Positions 51,048 through 59,899 of a DNA stretch of 64,000 bases are shown here, one piece after another. Both the position numbers and the translations under genes were made by a program. The notes beneath the pieces are model-generated. The model was not told where the DNA came from. It was given only the letters and a program-made list of their open reading frames with translations, and did not search any database. Source of the DNA: an uncultured Propionibacteriaceae bacterium (GTDB lineage Bacteria > Actinomycetota > Actinomycetes > Propionibacteriales > Propionibacteriaceae); the NCBI GenBank assembly GCA_937926975.1, contig CALBCJ010000039.1, positions 1-64,000 on the forward strand, read 5' to 3'. Each line of letters starts with the position of its first letter. Position 1 is the first letter of the stretch.

Positions 51048-51959
51048 ATGGTCGAGGGCGTGAACACCATCCTCAGTCTGATGACCCGCCTCGGCGGGGT
51101 GGCCCGCTGGGGCACCCTGCGCCGCCACCTGTCGCGCTCCGAGATCGATCGCGCCGTGGCCTCGAAGCAGCTGCAGCGGGTGGCTCGCGGCCGGTTCGCC
51201 CTGCTCGGCGTACCAGACTCCCTGGTGGCCGCGATCCGGGTGACCGGCGTGGTCTCGCACCGCAGCGCCGCCGCCCTGTACGGGTGGGAGCTCAAGGCTC
51301 CTCCGCCGCTGCCGGAGGTCACCGTCCCGCGAGACCGGCGAGTGCCGGCCAGTACCCGCAGGCTGACCCGTACGTTCTTCGTCGACCTCACGCCCGACGA
51401 GGTCGACGGGCACGTCACCACCCGGCGCCGGACTCTGCTCGACTGCCTGCGCCGGCTTCCGTTCGACGAAGCGCTGACGATCGCCGACTCCGCGCTGAGA
51501 AGGGGAGACGTCAGCCCAGCCGGGCTGGTCCAGATCGCCGCCGAGGCGTACGGGCCGGGCGCGAGGATGGCTCGGCGGGTCGCAGCCCTGGCCGACGGGC
51601 AGGCAGCCAACCCGTTCGAGTCGGTCCTGCGGGCGATCTGTCTCGAGCTGGGGCTCTCGGTCCAGGCCCAGGTGAGCCTGTGCGACGGGGAGACCTTCCT
51701 CGGGCGTCCAGACCTGGTCTGCGCCGAGCTGAGGCTGGTCCTGGAGGCCGACTCGTACGCGCACCACGCCAGCCGCGGCTCGCTGGTCAAGGACTGCCAC
51801 CGGTACAACGACTTCGTCGCCGCCGGCTGGCGGGTGCTGCGGTTCACCTGGGAGGACGTGATCCAGCGTCCCGAGCGGGTCCGGGAGACGCTGCTGCGGT
51901 TCCTGGCGGTGAGCCGGCCTCGGCGGCCAGGTGCCCGGCCCCGTACGCTCGCCGCATGA
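51048..51959 (+). CDS. AbiEi-like winged helix fused to DUF559 nuclease-like domain
   Basis: Predicted 303-residue protein. The N-terminal 90 residues are an AbiEi-type winged helix (LSLMTRLGGVARWGTLRRHLSRSEIDRAVASKQLQRVARGRFAL, then VSHRSAAALYGW). The C-terminal part (about 200-290) is DUF559-like: PFESVLRAICLELGL, FLGRPDLVCAELRLVLEADSYAHH, and GWRVLRFTWEDVI; the FxGxPDLVxxExxLVLEAD run carries the acidic residues expected of a restriction-endonuclease fold. Its stop overlaps the next ATG (ATGA). The biological role is unknown; such fusions are widespread in actinobacteria. Confidence 0.75.
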   Translation: MVEGVNTILSLMTRLGGVARWGTLRRHLSRSEIDRAVASKQLQRVARGRFALLGVPDSLVAAIRVTGVVSHRSAAALYGWELKAPPPLPEVTVPRDRRVPASTRRLTRTFFVDLTPDEVDGHVTTRRRTLLDCLRRLPFDEALTIADSALRRGDVSPAGLVQIAAEAYGPGARMARRVAALADGQAANPFESVLRAICLELGLSVQAQVSLCDGETFLGRPDLVCAELRLVLEADSYAHHASRGSLVKDCHRYNDFVAAGWRVLRFTWEDVIQRPERVRETLLRFLAVSRPRRPGARPRTLAA

Positions 51960-52654
51960 CCTCTGCTGGCTGGCCTGTGGCGCTCTTCGACCTTGACGGC
52001 ACCCTGGTCGACACCATCAACCTGATCGTCACCTCGTACCAGCACGCTTTTCGGACCGTGATCGGCCGGGAGTGGGACGAGACCGAGATCAGGTCCTGGA
52101 TCGGGACGTCCCTGGTCGACGCCCTGCACCGCGAGCTCGGCCCTGAGCTCGGCGCCCAGGCGTTCCGCGCGTACACCGAGTTCAACGAGGCTCACACCGA
52201 GGAGCTGATCAAGGGCTACGCCGGGGTTCCCGAGCTGCTGGCGGCCCTGACCGAGGCCGGGGTACGGGTGGGGGTGGTGACCTCCAAGCGCCGGCGCCCG
52301 GCGCAGTGGGCGCTCAGCCTGACCCACCTCGACCTGCCGCTGCTGGTCGCGCACGAGGACGTACCGGTCCACAAGCCGGACCCGGGCCCGCTGCTGGCCG
52401 GTGCGGCGGCTCTGCAGGCGGCGCCGGACCAGGTCGTGTACGTCGGTGACGCCGTGGTGGATGTCCAGGCGGCCAGGGCGGCGCAGATGGCGGTGGTCGC
52501 CGTCAGCTGGGGTGCGGCGCCGCGCTCCGACCTGGTCGCCGCCCGCCCGGACGCGCTGTGCGACAGCCCGGCCGAGCTGCTGGCGGCTCTGCTGGGAGGG
52601 CCTCCCGGGTCCGCCGGCCAGGCCGGGCGGGAGTCCCCGGGTGACGGATCGTGA
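51956..52654 (+). CDS. HAD-family phosphatase, PGP/PpaX-like
   Basis: Predicted 232-residue haloacid dehalogenase-like hydrolase. Motif I ALFDLDGTLVDT (about 9-20), motif II VVTSKRR (about 106), motif III K in VHKPDPGPL and motif IV VYVGDAVVDVQAA are all present, with a helical cap between motifs I and II. This fits phosphoglycolate phosphatase or pyrophosphatase PpaX-type activity on small phosphates. It is translationally coupled to the AbiEi/DUF559 gene. A 25-residue Gly/Pro-rich tail follows the domain. Confidence 0.85.
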   Translation: MTSAGWPVALFDLDGTLVDTINLIVTSYQHAFRTVIGREWDETEIRSWIGTSLVDALHRELGPELGAQAFRAYTEFNEAHTEELIKGYAGVPELLAALTEAGVRVGVVTSKRRRPAQWALSLTHLDLPLLVAHEDVPVHKPDPGPLLAGAAALQAAPDQVVYVGDAVVDVQAARAAQMAVVAVSWGAAPRSDLVAARPDALCDSPAELLAALLGGPPGSAGQAGRESPGDGS

Positions 52655-52758
52655 AGGCCGCTGACCGGGTTCGGCCGTGTCGCTCCCCGGACCCGCGTCT
52701 GGGGCCGCGACACTGTCAGAGCCACTGGTGAGCGTGAGCAAGCAGAGAGGTGGTCCGC

Positions 52759-54681
52759 GTGCGACGTCTGATGTGCCTGGTGGCGGTCCTGGTCGTCCTG
52801 GTGGGCTGTGCCCAGTCCGGTCAGAAGCCAGCGCTGAACCTCCCGCCCGCTGACGACACGGTCGCCGCCCTGGTCACAGCCCTGGCTCGGCTCGACCTCG
52901 AGGGGGTGCCGGTGACGGCCCCGGCCCAGGCCGACATCGACGCGATCGTCTCGGGGATGGACCAGATCAAGCCCGAGGTCCGCGCCGGGGAGGTCCGGTA
53001 CGAGACGAGCGAGCCGAGGGCGACGGTCACCCTGGAGTACAGCTGGCCGATGCCGAGCGGCCCCTGGACGTACCAGGCGCCGGTCTCGCTGACCCATGAC
53101 GGCCAGTGGAAGGTGGTCTGGGCCCCCTCGGTCGTGCACCCCCAGCTCAACCAGGCCAACCGGCTGGTCCACACCCACGTCCCCGCCAAGCGCGCCGGGA
53201 TCACCGGCTACAACGGGACGGCTCTGGTCGAGGAGCACGACGTGGTCAAGGTCGGCATCGACAAGACCCGGGTCCCTCCGGAGCAGGCCGGGGCCTCGGC
53301 GCAGGCACTGGCCGGGGTCCTCGGGATCGACGCGGCCCGGTACGCGTCTCAGGTGTCGGCGGCTGGGGCGAAGGCCTTCGTGCTCGCGGTCACGCTGCGC
53401 CGCGGTGACGTCCCGCCGCAGGTGCTGGACGTTCCGGGCGCGGTGGGCGTCGCCGACAAGGCGATGCTGACCCCGGTGCCGGGCTTCGCCGCCGACCTGA
53501 TCGGCGTGGTCGGCGAGGCCACTCCGGAGATCATCGCGGCCTCGAAGGGGGCGGTCCTGGCCGGCGACCAGGTGGGTCTCAGCGGCCTGCAGAAGCGGTA
53601 CGACGAGCAGCTGCGGGGGACCCCCGGCGACAAGGTCACGATCGTCGGGCGCCGGGCCCCGACCGGCTCGCCCAGCCCGAGCCCGGCGTCCAGCCCGCCC
53701 AGCCCAGGCCCGTCCAGTCCTGCCCCGGCCGGGTCCTCGGTCGCGCCGACCGTGATCCACAGCACCGACCCCGTACCGGGCCAGCCGCTCGCGCTCAGTC
53801 TTGACCTGGAGCTGCAGCTCAAGGCGCAGCAGGCGATCGGTACGGTGCCCGGAGCGGCGGCGGTCGCTGTCGTGCGCCCGTCGTCGGGCGCGGTCCTGGC
53901 GCTGGCCAGCTCGGCCGGCAGCAACGGGCAGTCTGACGCCAGCACCGGCCGGTACGCGCCCGGCTCGACCTTCAAGATCGCGACCGCCCTGGCCCTGGTC
54001 CGCCAGGGGTACACCCCCGACACCCTGGTCAGCTGCACCCCGACGACGACCGTCGACGGCTGGCCGTTCAAGAACTACTCCGACTTCCCGTCCGGGCAGG
54101 TGGGCCGGATCCCCCTCAAGGACGCGATTGCCTCCTCCTGCAACACCGCCCTGATCAATGAGTACGCGAAGGTCTCCGGCGACGACCTGAGGGCGGCGGC
54201 CGCCAGCCTCGGGGTCGGGACCGACTATGACGCCGGGTTCCCGGTCTTCTACGGCGAGGTGCCCCAGCCTGACTCGCAGCCGAAGAAGGGCCAAGAGCTG
54301 ATCGGCCAGGGCGGAGTCCTGGCATCACCCCTGGCCATGGCGGGTCTGGCGGCGTCGGTGGCGGCCGACCGAACCGTCGTACCGTGGCTGGTGGAGTCGG
54401 CCAGGCCGACCAGTACGGCCACGCCGCTGACCCCGGCCGAGGGCGCCGCGCTGCGGACCCTGATGAGTCACACGGTCGCCGCCGGGTCGGGCCGGGTGCT
54501 GCAGGGGTACGCGGCCGGCGCCAAGACCGGCACCGCCGAGTACGGCAGCACCCCGCCGCTGCCGACCCACGCCTGGATGATCTGCTACACGGACAGCGAC
54601 CTCGCGGTCGCGGTCTGGGTGAAGGACGGCCAGTCCGGCTCCGGTACCGCCGGGCCGGTCATCCAGCGAGTGCTGTCCTGA
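52759..54681 (+). CDS. penicillin-binding transpeptidase lipoprotein, MecA-N type
   Basis: Predicted 640-residue class B-like penicillin-binding protein that cross-links peptidoglycan outside the membrane. The N-terminus is a lipoprotein signal with VLVGC (Cys about 17). An NTF2-like MecA N-terminal domain (about 25-140) and a dimerisation domain follow. The transpeptidase has SXXK as STFK (Ser about 403), SxN as SCN (about 460) and KTG as KTGTAEY (about 591). A Pro/Ser linker lies near residues 295-320. GTG 52759 has AGAGAGG upstream; GTG 52750 is also possible. Confidence 0.88.
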   Translation: MRRLMCLVAVLVVLVGCAQSGQKPALNLPPADDTVAALVTALARLDLEGVPVTAPAQADIDAIVSGMDQIKPEVRAGEVRYETSEPRATVTLEYSWPMPSGPWTYQAPVSLTHDGQWKVVWAPSVVHPQLNQANRLVHTHVPAKRAGITGYNGTALVEEHDVVKVGIDKTRVPPEQAGASAQALAGVLGIDAARYASQVSAAGAKAFVLAVTLRRGDVPPQVLDVPGAVGVADKAMLTPVPGFAADLIGVVGEATPEIIAASKGAVLAGDQVGLSGLQKRYDEQLRGTPGDKVTIVGRRAPTGSPSPSPASSPPSPGPSSPAPAGSSVAPTVIHSTDPVPGQPLALSLDLELQLKAQQAIGTVPGAAAVAVVRPSSGAVLALASSAGSNGQSDASTGRYAPGSTFKIATALALVRQGYTPDTLVSCTPTTTVDGWPFKNYSDFPSGQVGRIPLKDAIASSCNTALINEYAKVSGDDLRAAAASLGVGTDYDAGFPVFYGEVPQPDSQPKKGQELIGQGGVLASPLAMAGLAASVAADRTVVPWLVESARPTSTATPLTPAEGAALRTLMSHTVAAGSGRVLQGYAAGAKTGTAEYGSTPPLPTHAWMICYTDSDLAVAVWVKDGQSGSGTAGPVIQRVLS

Positions 54682-54969
54682 CCGGCGAGCGCGAGAAGGG
54701 ACCCTCCCGCCCAGCCACGACCGGCCGCGCCGTCCCCGGTCTGGACGGCGAGGAGCGAGACGGCACCACGAGGACCGAGCGAGTGAAGACCGAGGTCACA
54801 GCGAAGCGGCCGAGGCCGAGCGGGGCTCGGGCGGTCAGGCGCAGGACCTCGTCCCCGCGAGCCGGCCAGCCGCGCAGGCGGCGGTCCTACAGCAGGATCG
54901 ATTCGAGGTGGTCTGCACAGCGGCCAGCCGCGCAGGCGGCGGCGGTCCAGCACCGAGTACGGTCGGGGT
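54682..54969 (+). other. intergenic region with hairpin repeat
   Basis: No gene. Positions 54801-54840 are the second copy of the hairpin element found at 1248-1287. A 20-bp direct repeat (GGCCAGCCGCGCAGGCGGCG) occurs near 54863 and again near 54930. The rest is unremarkable. Confidence 0.5.
54801..54840 (+). repeat. dispersed hairpin element, second copy
   Basis: Starts GCGAAGCGGCCGAGG, contains the hairpin CCGAGC / GCTCGG and ends GGCGGTCAGGC. It matches 1248-1287 at 37 of 40 positions. Confidence 0.75.
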
Positions 54970-55719
54970 ATGACCCGCGACCTGGACCTGGCCCGTCGGC
55001 TGGCTGCCGAGGCCCGCTCGATCACTGTCCTCACGGGGGCTGGTCTGTCGACCGCCTCCGGGATCCCTGACTTCCGGGGCCCTCAGGGAGTGTGGACCCA
55101 GAACCCGAAGGCTGAGCGGATCTCGACTCTGTCGTGGTACCTGAACGACCCCGAGGTACGGCGGCTGGCCTGGCAGACCCGGGCCTGGTCGCCGGTCTGG
55201 GACGCGGAGCCGAACCCGGCGCACCGGGCGATCACCGAGCTGCAGAAGTCGGGGCGGCTGCGGGGCCTGATCACGTCGAACACCGACGGGCTGCACCAGG
55301 TCGCCGGCACCGAGGACGTGATCGAGCTCCATGGGAGCGCCCGGCGCTGGCGCTGCGAGTCCTGCTCCCACGGTGGGCCGATCGCGGAGATGGTGGACCG
55401 GGTCAAGGCCGGGGAGGACGACCCCCGCTGCCCGCGCTGCGGCGGCATCACCCGGGCCACGGTGATCCTCTTCGAGGAGATGCTGGACCCGGGGGTGATC
55501 GACGCCGCGTCTCAGGCGGCCGCCGACTGTGACCTGTTCCTGGCGGTCGGAACCTCGCTGGTGGTGTACCCGGCGGCTGGGCTGCTGCCGCTGGCGGTCC
55601 GGTCCGGGGCGCAGGTCGTGATCGTGAACGCCGAGGAGACTCCCTTCGACCACCTGGCTGCGGCCGTGATCAGCGACCCGATTGAGACTGCCCTGCCGAC
55701 GCTGCTGGGTCTGGCATGA
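54970..55719 (+). CDS. cobB: sirtuin NAD-dependent protein deacylase
   Basis: Predicted 249-residue SIR2-family deacylase. NAD-binding GAGLSTASGIPDFRGPQGVW (about 23-42), the catalytic His in IELHGSARRWRC (about 118) and the zinc Cys-x2-Cys pairs CESC and CPRC are present; VGTSLVVYPAAGLLPLA closes the Rossmann fold. The usual QNIDGLH is SNTDGLH here, so the invariant Gln and Ile are changed, which could alter activity. Its TGA overlaps the ATG of an MscS channel gene (ATGA). The symbol follows the bacterial family name. Confidence 0.85.
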   Translation: MTRDLDLARRLAAEARSITVLTGAGLSTASGIPDFRGPQGVWTQNPKAERISTLSWYLNDPEVRRLAWQTRAWSPVWDAEPNPAHRAITELQKSGRLRGLITSNTDGLHQVAGTEDVIELHGSARRWRCESCSHGGPIAEMVDRVKAGEDDPRCPRCGGITRATVILFEEMLDPGVIDAASQAAADCDLFLAVGTSLVVYPAAGLLPLAVRSGAQVVIVNAEETPFDHLAAAVISDPIETALPTLLGLA

Positions 55720-56606
55720 GTCCGCTGCTGACCTGGGTCTGGCCGGAGACCCTGATCGAGATCCTGGTCGTCGTGGTCATCGCCGTCCTGACCCATGCCC
55801 TGGTGCTGGTGGTGATCCGGCGGACGACCGACCTGGCTCTGCGCCGCAGCCGGCAGCACGCCTCGGGCAGCCTGGGCCGGGCAGGGCGAATCCTCAACCA
55901 GGCCTCGGGCCTGGCCTCCCACCGGGCTGCGCAGCGCACCCGTACCCTGGGGTCGCTGCTGCGGTCGGTGTCCCGGATGGTGATCACCACGGTCGCGGTC
56001 CTGACCGTCCTGACCGTTCTCGGGATCCCGCTCACCCCTTTTCTGGCCTCGGCCGGCGTCGGCGGGATCGCGGTCGCCTTCGGGGCTCAGTCGCTGATCA
56101 AGGACTACTTGTCGGGCATCTTCCTGATCATCGAGGACCAGTACGGGGTTGGCGACATCCTGACCGTGAACGACATCACCGGCACCGTGGAGGAGGTCTC
56201 GCTGCGGGTCACGCGGCTGCGGGACCTCAGCGGCAAGGTCTGGTACATCCGTCACGGTGAGATCACCACGGTCGGGAACCTCTCCCAGGGGTACTCGACC
56301 GGCCTGGTCGACATCCCCGTCGCGTACGACTCGGACGCGGCGGCCGCGATCGCGGTGCTGAACCGGGTGGTGGAGGCTGTGGACGAGGATCCGACCTGGT
56401 CGGAGTCGCTGCTGGAGCCGGCGACGGTGCTCGGGGTGGAGTCGATCTCGGGAGGCACGATGACGCTGCGGATCCGGGTGAAGTCACCTGCCAACCAGCA
56501 GTACGGTGTGATGCGCGAGATCCGGGAGCGGGCTCAGGCTGAGCTCACGCGAGCCGGGATCCGGGGCCCGGTGCTTCCGTTCACCGACCCCCAGCCGGCG
56601 GCGTAG
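55716..56606 (+). CDS. mscS: MscS-family mechanosensitive channel
   Basis: Predicted 296-residue small-conductance mechanosensitive channel. The N-terminal helix (VWPETLIEILVVVVIAVLTHALVLVVI) and two further helices lead into the pore helix with TPFLASAGVGGIAVAFGAQSLIKDYLSGIFLI (about 105-137), the highly conserved TM3. The beta domain follows with DIPVAYDSDAAAAIAVLNRVVE. It is translationally coupled to the sirtuin gene. The channel releases solutes on osmotic downshock. Confidence 0.9.
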   Translation: MSPLLTWVWPETLIEILVVVVIAVLTHALVLVVIRRTTDLALRRSRQHASGSLGRAGRILNQASGLASHRAAQRTRTLGSLLRSVSRMVITTVAVLTVLTVLGIPLTPFLASAGVGGIAVAFGAQSLIKDYLSGIFLIIEDQYGVGDILTVNDITGTVEEVSLRVTRLRDLSGKVWYIRHGEITTVGNLSQGYSTGLVDIPVAYDSDAAAAIAVLNRVVEAVDEDPTWSESLLEPATVLGVESISGGTMTLRIRVKSPANQQYGVMREIRERAQAELTRAGIRGPVLPFTDPQPAA

Positions 56607-56639
56607 CACCAGCCACGTCGGCCGGGGCGGCGCCCGCTG

Positions 56640-57656
56640 TCAGCGTCTGCGCAGCCCCACGAGCCACATGAGGTACAGGCCCCCGCAGGCCGAGCTGACC
56701 AGTCCCACGGGGATCTGGAACGGTGCCAGGAGCCTGGCCGCGACGAGGTCGGCGAGCGCCAGGAGGAAGGCCCCGGTCACCGCCGAGGCGGTGAGCGTGG
56801 TCCCGGCGCTGCGGCACAGCCGCCGCGCCACCTGGGGTGCGGCCAGGGCCACGAAGCCGATGGGCCCGGAGACGGCGACGCACAGGGCGGCCAGCACGAC
56901 GCCGTACCCCACGAGCACCCCGCGCCACCGGTAGGGCCGAAGCCCCAGCCCGGTGGCGGTGTCGTCGCCCATCTCCAGGACCCGAGTGGGACGCACCAGG
57001 CCCACGACCAGCGGGAGGAGCAGGGCGGTGCCCAGCGCCAGAGGCCGGACCTGGGGCCAGGAGACGGCGTTGAGGGAGCCGTACTGCCAGGCCTTGGCGG
57101 CCTCGGCGCTCTCGATGGTGGCGCGGGAGAGCAGGTAGTCGTTGAAGGATCCGAGCATCTGCGCCAGGGCGACCCCCACTAGGACGAGCCCGTCCCCGCC
57201 CGCCCGGCGCCGCAGGGCGATGAGGACGACCACGGCGGCGGTCAGGGCACCGCCCAGGGTGGTGCCCAGGGCCACGCTCGAGGTGGTGGAGACGCCGAGG
57301 AGGATGACCAGGAGGCCTCCGGTGCTCGCTCCCGTGGTGAAGCCGACGATGTCGGGGCTGCCCAGGGGGTTGCGGGAGACGGACTGGAAGACGGCCCCGG
57401 ACAGGGCCAGCATGGCACCGACCAGGACCGCGGCGAGCACCCGGGGCAGGCGCTGGTCCACCACGATGAAGCGGTCCAGCTCGCTGCCCGCGCCGCCCAG
57501 GGAGTAGGTGCCGGTCAGGAGGCTCGCGGTGCCGATCGCGAGCACCAGGACCAGGAGGACCAGGCACACCCCTACCGAGCGGCGGTGGGCCAGGAGCGCG
57601 GCCCCGCGGGGCAGGGACAGGCGGAGGCTGTCGGGCGGCGGGGGGACGGTCCTCAT
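56640..57656 (-). CDS. siderophore ABC permease (FecCD family), second subunit
   Basis: Predicted 338-residue permease with about ten helices. FecCD signatures: RLPRVLAAVLVGAMLALSGAVFQSVSRNPLGSPDIVG (about 68-104) and GPIGFVALAAPQVARRL (about 262-278). Its ATG overlaps the stop of the first permease gene, so the two form the heterodimeric channel. It ends 33 bp from the convergent mscS stop. Confidence 0.9.
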   Translation of the reverse strand: MRTVPPPPDSLRLSLPRGAALLAHRRSVGVCLVLLVLVLAIGTASLLTGTYSLGGAGSELDRFIVVDQRLPRVLAAVLVGAMLALSGAVFQSVSRNPLGSPDIVGFTTGASTGGLLVILLGVSTTSSVALGTTLGGALTAAVVVLIALRRRAGGDGLVLVGVALAQMLGSFNDYLLSRATIESAEAAKAWQYGSLNAVSWPQVRPLALGTALLLPLVVGLVRPTRVLEMGDDTATGLGLRPYRWRGVLVGYGVVLAALCVAVSGPIGFVALAAPQVARRLCRSAGTTLTASAVTGAFLLALADLVAARLLAPFQIPVGLVSSACGGLYLMWLVGLRRR

Positions 57657-58747
57657 GCGCCGGCCCCCGTCCAGGTGCTCCTGCGTCGCAGGACCATGGC
57701 CAGGAGGACCGGGCCACCGATGAAGGAGGTGACCACCCCGGCCTCCATCTCGCTGGGGCGGATGATGATGCGTCCCAGGACGTCGGCGGCCAGGAGCAGC
57801 ACCGGCCCCAGGGCCAGAGAGAGGGACAGGAGGCGGCGCTGGTCGGCCCCCAGGGCCAGGCGCGCGAGCTGGGGCACCACGAGACCGATGAACGAGACGG
57901 GTCCGATGGCCGCGGTGGAGGCCCCGGTGAGCAGCGTGATCGCCGTCAGGGCCAGGAGGCGGGCCCGGGCGGGGCCGGCCCCCAGGGCCATGGCCTGCTC
58001 CTCCCCCAGGGCGAGGGCGTTGAGGACCTGCCCGGACAGCATCGCCATGACCAGGCCGACGAGCAGGAAGGGCGCCACCCAGGTGATGAGGGAGGCGTCG
58101 CGCCCCTCCAGGGAGCCCACCACCCAGAAGCGGTAGGAGCTGAAGGCGTCGGTGTCGTACATGGTGATGGTGCCGGTGACGGCGTGGAGGCTCGCCCCCA
58201 GGGCGACCCCGGCCAGGACGAGGCGGGTGGGGGCGGCGTCTGTGCCGCGTCTCGCCATGAGGGTCACCAGGGCGCTGGCGGCTCCTGCCCCGGCGAAGGC
58301 GAACCAGAGGTAGCCGCTGACGCCGGTGACGCCGAGCAGGCTGATGGAGGTCACCACGGCCAGGGCGGCGCCCGCGTTGACGCCGAGCATGCCCGGGTCT
58401 GCCAGGGGGTTGCGGGTGAGTGCCTGCATGAGCACTCCGGCCACCGCTAGGGACGCCCCGGCCACGACGGCCAGGACGGTCCGGGGCAGGCGCAGCTGCC
58501 AGACGATGACGGAGGCCACGGAGCGGTCGTGGGCGAGGAGGCCCTCCCAGGCCTCGGCCAGGCCTAGGGAGCGGGAGCCGACGGCCAGGCTCAGCACGGC
58601 CAGGAGCGCCAGGAGCACGCCGGCCCCGACGAGGAGAAGAAGGTACGGGCCCGGCCGGGACGCGGGTCCAGGACGCCCGCCTCGGCGCTGGGCACCGTCG
58701 GCTCGGGGTGCGCGGCCGGTCCGGGCCGGTCGTGGTGACTGGTTCAC
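57653..58747 (-). CDS. siderophore ABC permease (FecCD family), first subunit
   Basis: Predicted 364-residue FecCD permease. An N-terminal basic tail of 30 residues precedes about ten helices. Motifs: RLPRTVLAVVAGASLAVAGVLMQALTRNPLADPGMLGVNAGAAL (about 100-143) and GPVSFIGLVVPQLARLALG (about 280-298). The start is the GTG at 58747, preceded by GAGG; the frame open beyond it is antisense to the binding-protein gene. It is divergent from the binding-protein gene with a 99-bp gap containing an iron box. Confidence 0.9.
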   Translation of the reverse strand: MNQSPRPARTGRAPRADGAQRRGGRPGPASRPGPYLLLLVGAGVLLALLAVLSLAVGSRSLGLAEAWEGLLAHDRSVASVIVWQLRLPRTVLAVVAGASLAVAGVLMQALTRNPLADPGMLGVNAGAALAVVTSISLLGVTGVSGYLWFAFAGAGAASALVTLMARRGTDAAPTRLVLAGVALGASLHAVTGTITMYDTDAFSSYRFWVVGSLEGRDASLITWVAPFLLVGLVMAMLSGQVLNALALGEEQAMALGAGPARARLLALTAITLLTGASTAAIGPVSFIGLVVPQLARLALGADQRRLLSLSLALGPVLLLAADVLGRIIIRPSEMEAGVVTSFIGGPVLLAMVLRRRSTWTGAGA

Positions 58748-58828
58748 GGTAGGCCTCTCGGCTGGGGTGCCCGGGAGCGGCCGGGGCAGCGGAAGGAGAT
58801 GGATCTCGTCTCGCGTACCTCCCGAAAG

Positions 58829-58847
58829 TGAGGTTAGCCTATCCTTA
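58829..58847. promoter_or_regulatory. DtxR/IdeR-type iron box
   Basis: TGAGGTTAGCCTATCCTTA matches the actinobacterial iron box consensus at 16 of 19 positions. It abuts the start codon of the binding-protein gene, so the transcript is probably leaderless, and repressor binding would block it directly. It also faces the permease operon. Confidence 0.85.
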
Positions 58848-59899
58848 TGGCCACGTTGATCACCCGTCGTTCTGCCCTGTCCCTGGCTGGCGCCACCGCG
58901 GCCGCGGCTCTCGCCGCCTGCTCCGGCAGCCCCTCCGCATCCTCGTCGTCTGCCAGTGCCTCGGGGTCGCCCTCGGTGGCCACGTCCACCGGCGAGACCC
59001 CCGCCGTCGTCCCCACCGGTGTTCCCGCGGGCATGGGCTCGGGGGCCGCCGACGGCGTCTTCCCCAGGACCGTGACCCACTTCCTGGGCTCGACCGAGAT
59101 CGCCAGCGCACCCACGAAGATCGTCATCATCTCCACCGGCCAGATCGACGCGCTCCTGACCCTGGGCATCGTCCCCGTGGGCTCCACCGCCGCCAAGGGC
59201 GCGCAGACCGTCCCCGACTACCTCACCAGCGCCTTCAGCAGCCAGGCGGGCGCGCTGGCGGCTATCACGAGCGTGGGCAGCCGCACCGAGCCCAGCGTGG
59301 AGAGCGTCGCCAACCTGCACCCCGACCTCATCCTCATGAACAAGGCGGGCAAGGACGCCGAGACCCTCTACAAGTCGCTCTCGAACATCGCCGCGACCGT
59401 GGTCACCCAGGGCACGGGCCAGTACTGGAAGCAGGACCTCCTGCTGCTGGCCGACCCGCTGGGCAAGACCCAGCAGGCGCAGGCCTGGCTGGACACCTTC
59501 CACGCCGACGCCAAGGCGGCCGGAGGCAAGGTCCCCGGCTCCCCTACCGTCTCCCTGCTGCGCAAGGACGGTGACCGGCTGCGGGTCTTCGGTCCCCTCT
59601 CCTTCGCCGGGTCCGTCCTGGCGGACATGGGCGTGAGCCGCCCCAGCACCCAGTCCTTCACCAGCGGCGTCTCCCAGGAGATCTCCACAGAGAAGCTGGA
59701 CCTGGCCGACGCCGACCGGCTCTTCTACTCCGTCCAGGGCGGGAACGCCACCGAGCTGAGCAGCATGCCGCTGTGGTCCACCCTGAAAGCAGTCACCGCG
59801 GGCCACGCCGTCCAGGTCCAGGACGACCCCTTCTTCCTCAACGCGGGCCCCACAGCGGCACGCGTCGTCCTGGACCAGGTCTCCTCCAGCCTCACGTGA
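58847..59899 (+). CDS. iron-siderophore substrate-binding lipoprotein
   Basis: Predicted 350-residue periplasmic-binding-type lipoprotein of the FepB/FecB family. The N-terminus combines RR (ITRRSALSLAG) with lipobox LAACS (Cys 25). A low-complexity spacer to residue 62 contains PTGVPAGMGSG. The binding domain begins DGVFPRTVTHFLGSTEI, followed by APTKIVIISTGQIDALLTLGIVPVG and VANLHPDLILMNKAG. DNA 58984-59043, which encodes the spacer, is repeated exactly at 60697-60756. Its stop overlaps the ATPase GTG (GTGA). The unit is iron-boxed. Confidence 0.9.
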   Translation: MATLITRRSALSLAGATAAAALAACSGSPSASSSSASASGSPSVATSTGETPAVVPTGVPAGMGSGAADGVFPRTVTHFLGSTEIASAPTKIVIISTGQIDALLTLGIVPVGSTAAKGAQTVPDYLTSAFSSQAGALAAITSVGSRTEPSVESVANLHPDLILMNKAGKDAETLYKSLSNIAATVVTQGTGQYWKQDLLLLADPLGKTQQAQAWLDTFHADAKAAGGKVPGSPTVSLLRKDGDRLRVFGPLSFAGSVLADMGVSRPSTQSFTSGVSQEISTEKLDLADADRLFYSVQGGNATELSSMPLWSTLKAVTAGHAVQVQDDPFFLNAGPTAARVVLDQVSSSLT

